A DNA stretch of 18,380 nucleotides from Methylorubrum extorquens (GCA_019695455.1 JAEUAC010000029.1:1-18380); one strand, 5' to 3'. Positions 7,004 through 14,464 are shown, numbered from the stretch's first letter. Notes: a model not told the origin generated them from the letters alone. Made by a program: numbers and translations.

Positions 7004-8080
7004 TTGGTCCCGCCCCTCCTCCTCGCTGAGTCGTGGGCCGCCTTGCCAGATCCCTCCGATGCCGCCCCGCCTGTCACCCTCGCCAGCCTCGGCTGGTCCG
7101 ACTTCTTCGAAGGCCAGCGCGGGCCGGCCGATGCCGGCCTCGTCGCGAGACGGGTCGCGACCGTCCACCGCGCCCGGCTGACGGCGCTGTCGGAGGGCGG
7201 GCCCGTCGATCTCGCGCTGCCGGCCCATGCCAGCACGGGCGAGTTCTGCGTCGGCGACTGGGTGCTCGCCCATCCCGGCGACGGCATGCTGCAGCGCCGG
7301 CTGGACCGGCGGACGCTGCTGGGCCGCCGGCCGGACGGCAGCCGGACGACGCAGCTCGCGGCCGCCAACGTCGACACGCTGTTCATCGTGACGTCCTGCA
7401 ACGCGGACTTCAACGTCGCCCGCCTGGAGCGCTACCTCGCGCTCGCCAACCAGGCCGGGACGCTCCCCGTGATCCTGCTGACGAAGGCCGACCTGGCGCC
7501 GGACCCCTCGGGCTTCGCGCGCGAGGCGGCCGCCCTGCAGCGCGACCTTCCCGTCCTGGTCCTGAACCCCCGCGTCGAGACCTCCGTCGCCGCCCTGGCG
7601 CCCTGGTGCGGCGCCGGCCAGACGATCGCCCTCGTCGGCTCGTCCGGCGTCGGCAAGTCGACCCTCGTCAACACGCTGGTGGGCGGGCGCGAGCCGGCCC
7701 TGCAGGAGACGAGCGCCATCCGCGAGCACGATTCCAAGGGTCGCCACACGACTACGGCCCGCTCGATCCACCCGATCGCGGGGGGCGGCTGGGTGATCGA
7801 CACGCCCGGCATGCGCAGCCTCCAGGTCCGCGAGACGGACGAGGGGATCGACACCCTCTTCGCCGAGATCACCGAACTGGCCCCGCGATGCCGGTTCCGG
7901 GACTGCACCCACGCCCACGAGCCGGGCTGCGCCGTCCAGGCCGCCATCGCGGAGGGCACGCTGGACCCCGACCGGCTGACGCGCTGGCGCAAGCTCTCCG
8001 ACGAGAGCCGCGGCAGCCCGGCCGCGCCCGGCCGGCCGTCGCGCGGTCCCGCGGTCGCGAAGCGCCCGTCGAGGCGGTGA
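7004..8080 (+). CDS. rsgA: Ribosome small-subunit biogenesis GTPase RsgA
   Basis: A circularly permuted GTPase that binds immature 30S subunits and assists late maturation; 358 residues, the usual length. An OB-fold N-terminal domain contains GEFCVGDWVLA. The GTPase motifs come in the permuted order G4 TKAD (160-163), G1 GSSGVGKST (212-220), G2-region GRHTTT, G3 DTPG (266-269). The C-terminal zinc site is C296, C301, H303 and C309 in CRFRDCTHAHEPGC. The tail (about 25 residues, Pro/Arg/Ser-rich) is basic and may aid rRNA binding. Start is TTG 7004 behind GAGGA; TTG 7043 would remove 13 residues and still leave the conserved LASLGWSDFF region. It follows the MlrC gene by 59 bp; a functional link is not evident. 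The overlapping long frames on both strands are shadows. Confidence 0.95.
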   Translation: MVPPLLLAESWAALPDPSDAAPPVTLASLGWSDFFEGQRGPADAGLVARRVATVHRARLTALSEGGPVDLALPAHASTGEFCVGDWVLAHPGDGMLQRRLDRRTLLGRRPDGSRTTQLAAANVDTLFIVTSCNADFNVARLERYLALANQAGTLPVILLTKADLAPDPSGFAREAAALQRDLPVLVLNPRVETSVAALAPWCGAGQTIALVGSSGVGKSTLVNTLVGGREPALQETSAIREHDSKGRHTTTARSIHPIAGGGWVIDTPGMRSLQVRETDEGIDTLFAEITELAPRCRFRDCTHAHEPGCAVQAAIAEGTLDPDRLTRWRKLSDESRGSPAAPGRPSRGPAVAKRPSRR

Positions 8081-8168
8081 GCCGAAGCGCGGCTCGCTGC
8101 GCGCCGGCCGGCGGCCTGCGCGCGGGGCCCCGATCGGCTATCGGTGGCGCGCGGCGCGACAGGGACGC

Positions 8169-8187
8169 GGTCCCGCCGGGCGGGACC
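8169..8187 (+). other. GC-rich hairpin in the leader of the DUF7662-like gene
   Basis: GGTCCCG (8169-8175), loop CCGGG, CGGGACC (8181-8187): a perfect 7-bp stem with a 5-nt loop. It ends 8 nt before the GAGGAGG Shine-Dalgarno (8196-8202) of the next gene. There is no T-run, so it is a poor intrinsic terminator for rsgA. It could be a leader structure affecting translation or mRNA stability. The rest of the 127-bp gap (8081-8207) is GC-rich with no other clear signal. Confidence 0.45.
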
Positions 8188-8207
8188 CGGCAATCGAGGA
8201 GGCCCCG

Positions 8208-8471
8208 ATGAGCAAGTACGAACCGCTCGCAGACTACCTGCGCCGGCAGACGTCCGACAGCCTGACGCTCACGTTCGCCCAGCTGGAGGGGCTCGTGAAG
8301 CTTCCCGCCTCCGCCAAGCGCTACGATTTCTGGTGGTCCAACGACGACGTGAAGACGACCAACAACGCCCAGTGCATCGCGTGGCAGGCGGCGGGCTACG
8401 AGGCCCATCCGAACCTCCGCGGCAAGCGCGTGACCTTCCGCCGGATCCAGGCGGAGGACGACGAGGCCTGA
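8208..8471 (+). CDS. Small DUF7662-like protein of unknown function
   Basis: An 87-residue soluble protein with an excellent GAGGAGG Shine-Dalgarno 5 nt before its ATG. It opens with KYEPLADYLRRQ, continues LTFAQLEGLVKLPASAKRYDFWWSND (quoted in parts: the core is LPASAKRY at 32-39 and FWWSND at 41-46), then CIAWQAAGYEA (56-66) and RVTFRRI (74-80). This order of motifs (KYxPL, F.xIE, LP.SA..Y..WW.N, AW..AG, VxFxR) matches the widespread DUF7662 domain as I recall it; no molecular function is known to me. Convergent with the FAD monooxygenase gene, whose stop is 25 bp away. It might be read through from rsgA, but the 127-bp gap with a hairpin suggests its own control. Confidence 0.8.
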   Translation: MSKYEPLADYLRRQTSDSLTLTFAQLEGLVKLPASAKRYDFWWSNDDVKTTNNAQCIAWQAAGYEAHPNLRGKRVTFRRIQAEDDEA

Positions 8472-8496
8472 GGGCCGCGGGCCGGGTCGCCCCCGA

Positions 8497-9699
8497 TCAG
8501 GCGGCGCGGGCGGCCGTTCCGTAATCCGGCAGGTCCGGCCCGTCCTCCGCCCCGCCGAACAGCCTGGAGGTCAGCCGGCGGACGCTCTTCGAGGCCGCGA
8601 TTCCGAGCACGAGGTGCTGGACGGCGATGCCGAAGCGCGTGCTCGGCTGGAGCAGGCGCGGCCCGATCCGGGGATAGTCCTGCCCCTTCTCGGCGATCGG
8701 CCGCATCACGGCCTCGTAGGCGGCGAGCGCGGCCGCCGGGTCGGCGGTCCGGCCCAGCTCGCCCGCCAGCACGTAGGCGCCGATCAGGCCGAGGCTCGTG
8801 CCCATGCCGGTGATCGGGCCGGTCGCCCAGGCGGCGTCGCCCACGAGCCCGACCCGGCCCTCGGACCAGCGTGCGACCCGCACCTGCCCGACCGTCTCCA
8901 GGTAGAAGTCCGGCGCGGAATCCATGCCCTCCAGCACCCGGGGCGTCTCCCAGCCGGCATCGGCGAAGAGGGCGCGGAACGCCGCCCGCTGCCCGTCCGG
9001 CGGCAGGTCCTCGTAGCCGCAGGGCGCCTGCCGGGACACGAGGGTGGCGCGGGTCGTGCCGTAGCGGTCGGGGCGGAGGAACACGCTGCGGCCGCCCGGC
9101 GCGGCGAACCAGCGGGCCATCGGTCCGTCGCCGGCGCCCTTGGGGATCGTGAAATAGGCCATGTAGAGGCCGATCGGCCGCCGGCCCGCCTCGCCGAGCA
9201 GCCGCCGGCGCGTGGAGGAGCCGATCCCCTCCGCCGCGACCACGAGGTCGTACCGGGCCGGGGGGCCGTGCGCGAAATCCACCTCGACGCCGGCGCCGTC
9301 CTGCGTGAAGCCGGCGACGTGGTCGCCGAACCGGTAGGCGGCCCCCTCCGCCCGGCCCGCCTCGACGAGGATGCGGGCGAGGTCGCCGCGCAGAATCTCG
9401 AGCTCGGCCGTCGGGCCGTCCGCGCCGAACGCGTCCTGCTCGAACACGGCGACGCTGCGATCGTCCCCGTCCACGAAGCGGATGCCGGTCTCGCCCGTCC
9501 CGTGCTCCTTCACGGCCCGCTCGAGGCCCATGCGGGCGAGGACGGTGCGGCCGGCGCCCCGGACGTCGACGTTCTGCCCGCCGTCCCGGAACGCGGGCGA
9601 CCGCTCCAGCACCGTGACGTCGTCGCCGGCGCGCGCCAGCCAGACCGCGAGCGCCGGACCGGCGACGCTCGCGCCCGTGACGAGGACCTTGCGCGGCAT
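8497..9699 (-). CDS. FAD-dependent monooxygenase (PHBH/TetX-like group A)
   Basis: A 400-residue single-component flavoprotein hydroxylase, expected to use NAD(P)H and O2 to hydroxylate a small, often aromatic, substrate. The N-terminal Rossmann motif is a variant, VTGASVAGPALAVWLARAG, with GASVAG at 9-14. The middle motif DLVVAAEGIGSSTR (151-164) corresponds to the family DG motif with E for D. The GD motif is GLVGDAAWATGPITGMGTSL, GDAA at 287-290, binding FAD ribose. No membrane segment or signal peptide. It lies 2 bp after the stop of the DHH phosphoesterase gene, so the two are almost surely co-transcribed. Proteins of this type include antibiotic-modifying enzymes, but nothing here fixes the substrate. 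Confidence 0.88.
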   Translation of the reverse strand: MPRKVLVTGASVAGPALAVWLARAGDDVTVLERSPAFRDGGQNVDVRGAGRTVLARMGLERAVKEHGTGETGIRFVDGDDRSVAVFEQDAFGADGPTAELEILRGDLARILVEAGRAEGAAYRFGDHVAGFTQDGAGVEVDFAHGPPARYDLVVAAEGIGSSTRRRLLGEAGRRPIGLYMAYFTIPKGAGDGPMARWFAAPGGRSVFLRPDRYGTTRATLVSRQAPCGYEDLPPDGQRAAFRALFADAGWETPRVLEGMDSAPDFYLETVGQVRVARWSEGRVGLVGDAAWATGPITGMGTSLGLIGAYVLAGELGRTADPAAALAAYEAVMRPIAEKGQDYPRIGPRLLQPSTRFGIAVQHLVLGIAASKSVRRLTSRLFGGAEDGPDLPDYGTAARAA

Positions 9700-9701
9700 G
9701 G

Positions 9702-10862
9702 CTATCCCTTCCAGTCCTTCAGGGCCGCGAACGGGCTCGAGGAGGCCTTCGCGGCGGGCGGGTTCAGGATGGCGTCGACCTGCGCGCAGGCATCCGCCAG
9801 CGAGAAGGTGGAGCCGGTCGGCAGCTTGCCGCCCGCGGCGTCCTTGTGGCCGCCGCCCCGGAACAGCCGGGCCGCCGCGAGCGCGGTCTCGTTGTTCGAG
9901 CGGAACGAGACGGACCCGGTGCGCTGGACGTTCGCGACCCGCTGGGCCCCGCCCGTCTCCATGATCAGGTCCGAGACCTTCTGGAACGTCCCGGCGTCGA
10001 GCCCGAAGGAGAGCAGCGTGCCGTCGGCGAGCGGGCGGAACAGCTCGCGGGACCGGGCGAGGACGCGGGCGATCCGCATCCGGCTCGTCAGCGAGCGGTC
10101 GTCGGTCGGGTCCTCCGCCAGGAACGCGTCCAGGATCTCCGACCGGATGCGGCCCGTGTCGCGCTCGATCTCGGCCGGGGACAGGCCCCGCTCGAGCAGG
10201 CCCGCGACCGCGAGCAGGATCTCGCCGACGAAGCGGTCGTGCCAGGGATGGCCCAGGGGCACGATGGTGACCGCGTTGTCCCAGAACACCTCGTCCAGCG
10301 CGAGCCCGCCGCGGAACGCGGGCGCCCCCTTGCGCCAGAGGTCGACCGCGTCGACGGCGGACACGAGCGCCGCCAGCCGGGCCTCTGCGGCGGGGTCGAT
10401 GGTCCGCGCCGCGTAGAGGGCGCGGTGCTCGGACGCCATCCGGGTCGCGCTCCGGTCGCCGTCGACCAGGACCACGACGTTCGGGTCGCCGAGGTCGAAC
10501 GCGTTCAGCGTCCCCTCCCCGCCCGGCACGGGCAAGAGGCCGTCGGCCGCGAGCTGGTCGAGCGAGGACGCGTGGTGGTCGAGGACGATCAGCCGGTGCT
10601 GCGCCCCGGCCTCGCGCCGCCGGTTCAGGGCCGCGAAGCTCCGGATGAACTTCACGGCCACGTCCTCGAGCCCGAGATCGGTGACGATCAGCAGCTCCGG
10701 CTCGGCCGTCCTGCCGAGGCGCTTCAGCTCGGCCTCGACCACGGGGCCGACATCGGCGTAGCGCGGCACGTGGACGATGGCGGTCCGGTCCAGGAAGGCG
10801 CCGACGACGGTCGAGGCTCCGTAGCCGTCGAGGTCGTGGTGGGTGATCTGCGTGACGTTCAC
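9702..10862 (-). CDS. DHH/DHHA1 family phosphoesterase
   Basis: A two-domain metal-dependent phosphoesterase, 386 residues. DHH-domain motifs are THHDLDGYG (D10, D12), TDLG (D62), LDHH (95-98, the name-giving DHH) and the later acidic residue in SAVDAVDLW (D171). The C-terminal DHHA1 domain has the glycine-rich GGGHKDAAGG (336-345) that binds substrate, preceded by NVQRTGSVSFRSNN. Relatives degrade short RNA oligonucleotides (NrnA type) or cyclic-dinucleotide products such as pGpG and pApA (GdpP-type DHH domains). The protein is somewhat longer than NrnA (about 320) through an insert between the domains, and lacks the membrane and PAS parts of GdpP. Start is ATG 10862. It heads the two-gene unit with the monooxygenase and is divergent from tenA. 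Family is clear; exact substrate is not. Confidence 0.88.
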   Translation of the reverse strand: MNVTQITHHDLDGYGASTVVGAFLDRTAIVHVPRYADVGPVVEAELKRLGRTAEPELLIVTDLGLEDVAVKFIRSFAALNRRREAGAQHRLIVLDHHASSLDQLAADGLLPVPGGEGTLNAFDLGDPNVVVLVDGDRSATRMASEHRALYAARTIDPAAEARLAALVSAVDAVDLWRKGAPAFRGGLALDEVFWDNAVTIVPLGHPWHDRFVGEILLAVAGLLERGLSPAEIERDTGRIRSEILDAFLAEDPTDDRSLTSRMRIARVLARSRELFRPLADGTLLSFGLDAGTFQKVSDLIMETGGAQRVANVQRTGSVSFRSNNETALAAARLFRGGGHKDAAGGKLPTGSTFSLADACAQVDAILNPPAAKASSSPFAALKDWKG

Positions 10863-10897
10863 GGTCGGGTCCGGGCTGGCGCGAGGGGAATCGGAGA

Positions 10898-10918
10898 GGC
10901 CGGGCGGCGCGCCCGGCC
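10898..10918. other. GC-rich hairpin between DHH phosphoesterase gene and tenA
   Basis: GGCCGGGC (10898-10905), loop GGCGC, GCCCGGCC (10911-10918): a perfect 8-bp stem. It lies in the 129-bp gap between divergent genes, where a terminator is not expected, and has no T-run. It could be an operator or leader structure, or chance in GC-rich DNA. Confidence 0.3.
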
Positions 10919-10958
10919 GGGTGCTTATGGCACGGCGGGGCCGCGGCGCGCGCCGACT

Positions 10959-10986
10959 TTGCTCCGGGGCGGCCGGGGCCTACGGT
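10959..10986 (+). promoter_or_regulatory. Candidate tenA promoter, giving a leaderless or near-leaderless mRNA
   Basis: TTGCTC (10959-10964) and TACGGT (10981-10986) are spaced 16 bp and resemble sigma-70 -35 and -10 boxes. The -10 box ends 5 bp before the tenA ATG (10992), so transcription would begin at or next to the start codon. This fits the absence of a Shine-Dalgarno before tenA. Weak boxes; prediction by eye only. Confidence 0.25.
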
Positions 10987-10991
10987 CGGGC

Positions 10992-11666
10992 ATGGCCTTG
11001 TTCGAACGTCTCAGAGCCGCCGCGGCGGCCGATTGGTCCCTCTATGTCGAGCACGAGTTCGTGCGGCAGGTGGAGGCCGGCACGCTGCCCGAGGCCGCCT
11101 TCCGGGCCTACCTCGTGCAGGACTACCTCTTCCTGATCCAGTTCGCCCGGGCCTACGCGCTCGCCGTCTACAAGGGCCGCACCCTCGGCGACATGCGGGC
11201 GGCCCAGGCGGGCCTGTCCGCCATCCTGGACGTCGAGATGGACCTCCACGTGCGGCTCTGCGAGCGCCGCGGCCTGTCCGCGGCCGAGCTCGAGGCCGCG
11301 CCGGAGCATGCGGCGACGATCGCCTACACGCGCTTCGTGCTGGATTGCGGCGCCTCGGGCGACCTCCTCGACCTGCACGTGGCGCTCGCCCCCTGCGTGG
11401 TCGGCTACGCCGAGATCGCGGCCCGGCTCGCGGCCCGGCAGCGCGCGCCGCTCGAGGAGCATCCCTACGGCGAGTGGATCCGGGAATACGCGGGCGAGCC
11501 CTACCGCGACGTCGCCGCCGCGGCCCGCCGCCACCTCGACGACCTCGCCGCGCGCGCCATGACGGAGCGACGCTTCGCGGAGCTCGTCGTGCTGTTCGGC
11601 AAGGCCTCCCGGCTGGAGGCCGACTTCTGGCAGATGGCCCTCGATTCGGCGACCGCCGGCCGCTGA
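10992..11666 (+). CDS. tenA: TenA family aminopyrimidine aminohydrolase (thiaminase II)
   Basis: TenA hydrolyses 4-amino-5-aminomethyl-2-methylpyrimidine to the hydroxymethyl form, salvaging pyrimidine from degraded thiamin. The 224-residue all-helical protein keeps the B. subtilis TenA active-site residues at nearly the same numbers: D44 in YLVQDYLFL, Y112 in TIAYTRF, the nucleophile C135 and Y139 in LAPCVVGYAEI, and E209 in SRLEADFWQMAL for TenA E205. It is therefore likely an active TenA-C class enzyme. No other thiamin gene lies in the window and no TPP riboswitch is visible upstream. Start ATG 10992 has no Shine-Dalgarno; the frame is open upstream but that part is antisense to the DHH gene. 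The mini flagellar-like gene follows 99 bp later. Confidence 0.9.
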   Translation: MALFERLRAAAAADWSLYVEHEFVRQVEAGTLPEAAFRAYLVQDYLFLIQFARAYALAVYKGRTLGDMRAAQAGLSAILDVEMDLHVRLCERRGLSAAELEAAPEHAATIAYTRFVLDCGASGDLLDLHVALAPCVVGYAEIAARLAARQRAPLEEHPYGEWIREYAGEPYRDVAAAARRHLDDLAARAMTERRFAELVVLFGKASRLEADFWQMALDSATAGR

Positions 11667-11765
11667 CGGGCCCGCCCACCCCCGCCCGATGCCTCGAATG
11701 CGACCGGTCGGAGCAGGGCTCCGTTCACGGCCCCGGCCCTAGAACCGGGCCCGGAGGGTGACCCG

Positions 11766-11984
11766 ATGATCAGTGCGATCTCGACCGCGTTCGCGGGCAT
11801 GCAGGGCGCGTCCCGGCAGTTCGAGCAATCGGCGGCCCGGATCGCGAGCGGACCGGCGGCGTCCGACGACACGCTGGCGGCCGTCGTCGACACGATGGCG
11901 GCGGAGACGAGCCTCGCCCTGAACACGGCCGTCCTGCGCACCGCGCTCGACCTTCAGAAGCAGGTCGTCGACATCCTCGTCTGA
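11766..11984 (+). CDS. 72-residue protein resembling fused terminal helices of flagellar rod/hook proteins
   Basis: A small helical protein with GGAGG 8 nt before its ATG. Residues 1-27 (ISAISTAFAGMQGASRQFEQ... then SAARIAS) resemble the N-terminal helix of flagellar rod and hook proteins (pattern ..AxxGxxAxxxxxxxxANNIAN). Residues 38-72 (AAVVDTMAAETSLALNTAVL, then RTALDLQKQVVDILV) resemble the C-terminal helix of FlgC/FlgE/FlgK (pattern .Y.AN..VL.T...M...LLDI). Only a short GPAASDD linker joins them, whereas FlgC is about 135 residues. The NNIAN motif is degenerate (SAARIA) and the usual C-terminal Tyr is absent. No flagellar gene lies nearby. It may form a two-helix coiled coil. The stop lies 8 bp from the convergent MFS gene's stop. 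Resemblance is by eye; function unknown. Confidence 0.7.
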   Translation: MISAISTAFAGMQGASRQFEQSAARIASGPAASDDTLAAVVDTMAAETSLALNTAVLRTALDLQKQVVDILV

Positions 11985-11992
11985 CGCTCGGC

Positions 11993-13366
11993 TCAGCGGC
12001 CGCGCCGCTCCGAGGGCAGGCGCGACAGCGAGGCGGCCGCCCCCACGAAGGCGAGGCAGGCCGCGACCCCGAGCGCGACCGTCTCCCCCCGGCCGGGCAG
12101 CAGCGCGAGCAGGATCGCGACGAGCGTGGCGCCGGCCGTCTGGCCCGTGAGGCGCGCCGTCGCCAGCATGCCGCCGGCCGCGCCGGACCGCGCCCGGGGC
12201 GCCGCCAGGATCATGGTCCGGTTGTTCGGCGCCTGGAACAGGCCGAAGCCGAGCCCGCACAGGGCCATGCGCCAGGCGATGGCCGTCGCGTCGGCATCGC
12301 CCGGCAGCGTCGCCATGAGCGTCAGCCCCACGCCGAACACCGTCAGGCCGAGCCCGCCCAGGATGGAGGCGCTGTACTGGTCCGACAGCCGCCCCGCGAT
12401 CGGCCCGAGGATCGCGACGGCGATCGGCCAGGGCGTGAGCAGCAGGCCGACCTGCACGGGCGACATGCCGCGCACGCTCTCGAAGAAGAAGGGCAGCGTC
12501 ACGAAGGCGAGCATCTGGGCGCAGAACGAGCAGACGGAGGTCGCGACCGAGAGCGCGAAGATCGGGATGCGCAGGAGGTCCACGGGCAGCATCGGATGCG
12601 TCACGTGCAGCTCGCGCAGGGCCAGGACGCCGCCCGAGACGAGGCCGCCCGCCAGCATCGCGGCGCCGAGCCCGGGCCGGTCGGACCGGGTGAGGAGATC
12701 GATCCCGCCGATCACGAGGCCGAAGGCGAGCGCGTTGAGGAGCGCGCTGACGGCATCGAACCGGCGGCCGGAGCCGCTCGTCCGCGGCAGGAACGCCGCC
12801 GCCACGGCGAGCGTCAGGATGCCGATCGGCACGTTGACGGCGAAGAGCCACGGCCAGTCGGCGACGGACAGGATCCCGGCCGCGACCGTCGGCCCGACGG
12901 CGGCCGCCACCGACACGACCAGGGCGTTGATGCCGACGCCGCGGCCGAGGAGCCGCGTCGGATAGGTGAAGCGGACGAGCGCCGCGTTGATCGCCATGAT
13001 GCCGGACGCGCCGAGCCCCTGGGCGATGCGGGCGGCCGTGAGCTCGGCGAGCGTGGTCGAGAGCGCGCAGGCGAGCGACGCGGCCGTGAAGACGGCGAGC
13101 CCCGCCATGTAGACCCGCTTGTAGCCGAGGATGTCGCCGAGCGCCGCGAAGGGCAGGAGCGAGACGACGGTCGCGATCTGGTAGGCGTTGACGATCCAGA
13201 TCGCGTCCGCCGGCGAGACGCGGAACTGGCGCGCGATCGTCGGCAGCGCGACGTTCGCGAGCGCGCCGTCGAGCACGGCCATCGTGATGGCGAGCCCGAT
13301 CGCGAGCGCGGAAAGATACCGGGCAGGCACCGGCAATCCGTCTTCAGCCTCGGCCTCGTGCGTCAC
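11993..13366 (-). CDS. MFS transporter, DHA2 (drug:H+ antiporter) family
   Basis: An inner-membrane proton-driven exporter, 457 residues with about 12-14 hydrophobic segments. The first helix carries LAITMAVLDGALANVALPTIA, the TM1 signature of DHA2 proteins (motif D1 region). Loop 2-3 motif A is GDILGYKRVY. Motif C in TM5 appears as AAVGPTVAAGILS, followed by WPWLFAVNVPIG, which is highly typical of DHA2 exporters such as SmvA/EmrB-like proteins. Start is GTG 13366. No MarR- or TetR-type regulator is adjacent. It lies 63 bp after the DUF808 gene on the same strand and may share its transcript. Substrate is unknown; relatives export quaternary ammonium compounds, dyes or antibiotics. Confidence 0.92.
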   Translation of the reverse strand: MTHEAEAEDGLPVPARYLSALAIGLAITMAVLDGALANVALPTIARQFRVSPADAIWIVNAYQIATVVSLLPFAALGDILGYKRVYMAGLAVFTAASLACALSTTLAELTAARIAQGLGASGIMAINAALVRFTYPTRLLGRGVGINALVVSVAAAVGPTVAAGILSVADWPWLFAVNVPIGILTLAVAAAFLPRTSGSGRRFDAVSALLNALAFGLVIGGIDLLTRSDRPGLGAAMLAGGLVSGGVLALRELHVTHPMLPVDLLRIPIFALSVATSVCSFCAQMLAFVTLPFFFESVRGMSPVQVGLLLTPWPIAVAILGPIAGRLSDQYSASILGGLGLTVFGVGLTLMATLPGDADATAIAWRMALCGLGFGLFQAPNNRTMILAAPRARSGAAGGMLATARLTGQTAGATLVAILLALLPGRGETVALGVAACLAFVGAAASLSRLPSERRGR

Positions 13367-13429
13367 GCCGCCCCCGTCCGCTCCGTCCGCCCCGAGTAGT
13401 TCGCCGGCGGTCGCGCCGCAACGACGGCG

Positions 13430-14431
13430 TCAGCCGGCCGGCGGCGACGCGGCCGCCCGCCGGCGCCGGAACGCGGCCAGCGCGGGCGCCAGGACCAGGG
13501 CCTCGAGCCCCACGAGGACCGTGCCGAGGGCGAGGCCCACGACGCCCGACCCGGCGGCGCCGACCACCCAGGCGACGGCCGGCCCGATCGCGGGCACCGC
13601 CCCGGCGGCCGACGCGGCCGCGTGCTCGATCGCGTGGCCGAGCATCGTCCAGCCGTAGCCCTCGAGGCCGTGCACGACGATGCCGCCTCCGACCCAGATC
13701 ATCGCCGCCGTGCCGACGACGCCCAGGACCTGGAGGAGCGCCGGCATGAAGCGGACGAGCCCGCGCCCGAAGGCCCGCGACAGCCGCCCGAGGCCTCCGC
13801 CGGAGGCGCTGGCGGCCAGGGCCAGACCCACGTCGTCGGCCTTCACGATCAGCGCCACGGCGCCGTACACGCCGACCGTGATGCCGAGGCCGACCAGCGC
13901 GAGCACGATGGCCTGGGTGAGGATGCCGCCCTCCGGCACGGCCGCGAGCGTGATCGCCATGATCTCGGCCGACAGGATGAAGTCGGTCTTGATGGCGCTC
14001 GCGACCTTGCGCTCCTCGAACGCCTTCGGATCGAGAACCGGGCGCGGCGTCGCGTCGCCGGCCGGCTCGGCCGGGTGGAAGAGGCCGTGGCAGACCTTCT
14101 CGGCGCCCTCGAAGCAGAGATAGGCGCCGCCGAGCATCAGGAGCGGCGTGACGGCCCAGGGCGCGAGGAGCTTCAGCGCGATGGCGACCGGCAGCAGGAT
14201 GAGGAGCTTGTTGCGCAGCGACCCGAGCGCGATCCGGCCGATGATGGGCAGCTCGCGCGCGGGCGACAGGCCGACCACGTAGCCCGGCGTCACGGCCGTG
14301 TCGTCGATGACGACGCCCGCCGCCTTGACGCCCGCCCGCGCCGTCTGGGCCGCCACGTCGTCGAGCGACGCGGCGGCCGCCTTGGCGAGCCCGGCGATGT
14401 CGTCGAGGAGCGCGATCAGACCGATGCTCAA
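13430..14431 (-). CDS. DUF808 family integral membrane protein (YedI-like)
   Basis: A 333-residue inner-membrane protein of the DUF808/YedI family; function not established. It shows the family N-terminus SIGLIALLDDIAGLAKAAA and the conserved segments VVIDDTAVTPGYV, LPIIGRIALGSLRNKLLILL, WAVTPLLMLGGAYLCFEGAEK and the loop KAFEERKVASAIKTDFILSAE, followed by several hydrophobic helices and a basic tail. I start at TTG 14431 because the protein then begins exactly at the family N-terminus and GAAGG sits 6 nt upstream (14438-14442). The longer frame to 14686 adds 85 Arg/Gly-rich residues with no family resemblance. No operon partner explains its role; the MFS gene follows. Confidence 0.9.
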   Translation of the reverse strand: MSIGLIALLDDIAGLAKAAAASLDDVAAQTARAGVKAAGVVIDDTAVTPGYVVGLSPARELPIIGRIALGSLRNKLLILLPVAIALKLLAPWAVTPLLMLGGAYLCFEGAEKVCHGLFHPAEPAGDATPRPVLDPKAFEERKVASAIKTDFILSAEIMAITLAAVPEGGILTQAIVLALVGLGITVGVYGAVALIVKADDVGLALAASASGGGLGRLSRAFGRGLVRFMPALLQVLGVVGTAAMIWVGGGIVVHGLEGYGWTMLGHAIEHAAASAAGAVPAIGPAVAWVVGAAGSGVVGLALGTVLVGLEALVLAPALAAFRRRRAAASPPAG

Positions 14432-14437
14432 GGGGCG

Positions 14438-14442
14438 CCTTC
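14438..14442 (-). promoter_or_regulatory. Shine-Dalgarno deciding the DUF808 TTG start
   Basis: GAAGG on the minus strand, 6 nt before TTG 14431. No ATG or GTG start fits the family N-terminus. Confidence 0.5.
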
Positions 14443-14450
14443 GCGGTTGG

Positions 14451-14464
14451 GTCCGGATCCGGAC
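14451..14464. promoter_or_regulatory. 14-bp perfect palindrome in a divergent promoter region
   Basis: GTCCGGATCCGGAC is perfectly self-complementary. It lies 20 bp upstream of the DUF808 TTG and inside the 293-bp gap (14432-14724) between DUF808 and the solute-binding-protein operon, a plausible place for a dimeric regulator. No regulator gene is adjacent. The rest of the gap shows no gene or clear promoter; several short GC repeats are present, as expected from composition. Confidence 0.35.

Noticed and set aside
7033..8211. 392-residue plus-strand frame over rsgA
   Set aside because: Shadow frame; rsgA in the neighbouring frame has all GTPase and zinc motifs.
8614..10416. 600-residue plus-strand frame opposite the monooxygenase and DHH genes
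   Set aside because: No recognisable domain; the minus strand carries two complete enzyme families.
9846..10991. N-terminal extension of the tenA frame
   Set aside because: It is antisense to the DHH gene; TenA numbering fits a start at 10992.
10863..10991. Possible TPP riboswitch before tenA
   Set aside because: The conserved CUGAGA and related core elements are absent; only a simple GC hairpin is seen.
12596..13399. Charged plus-strand frame opposite the MFS gene
   Set aside because: Arg/Asp/Glu-rich sequence typical of the complement of membrane-protein codons; no domain.
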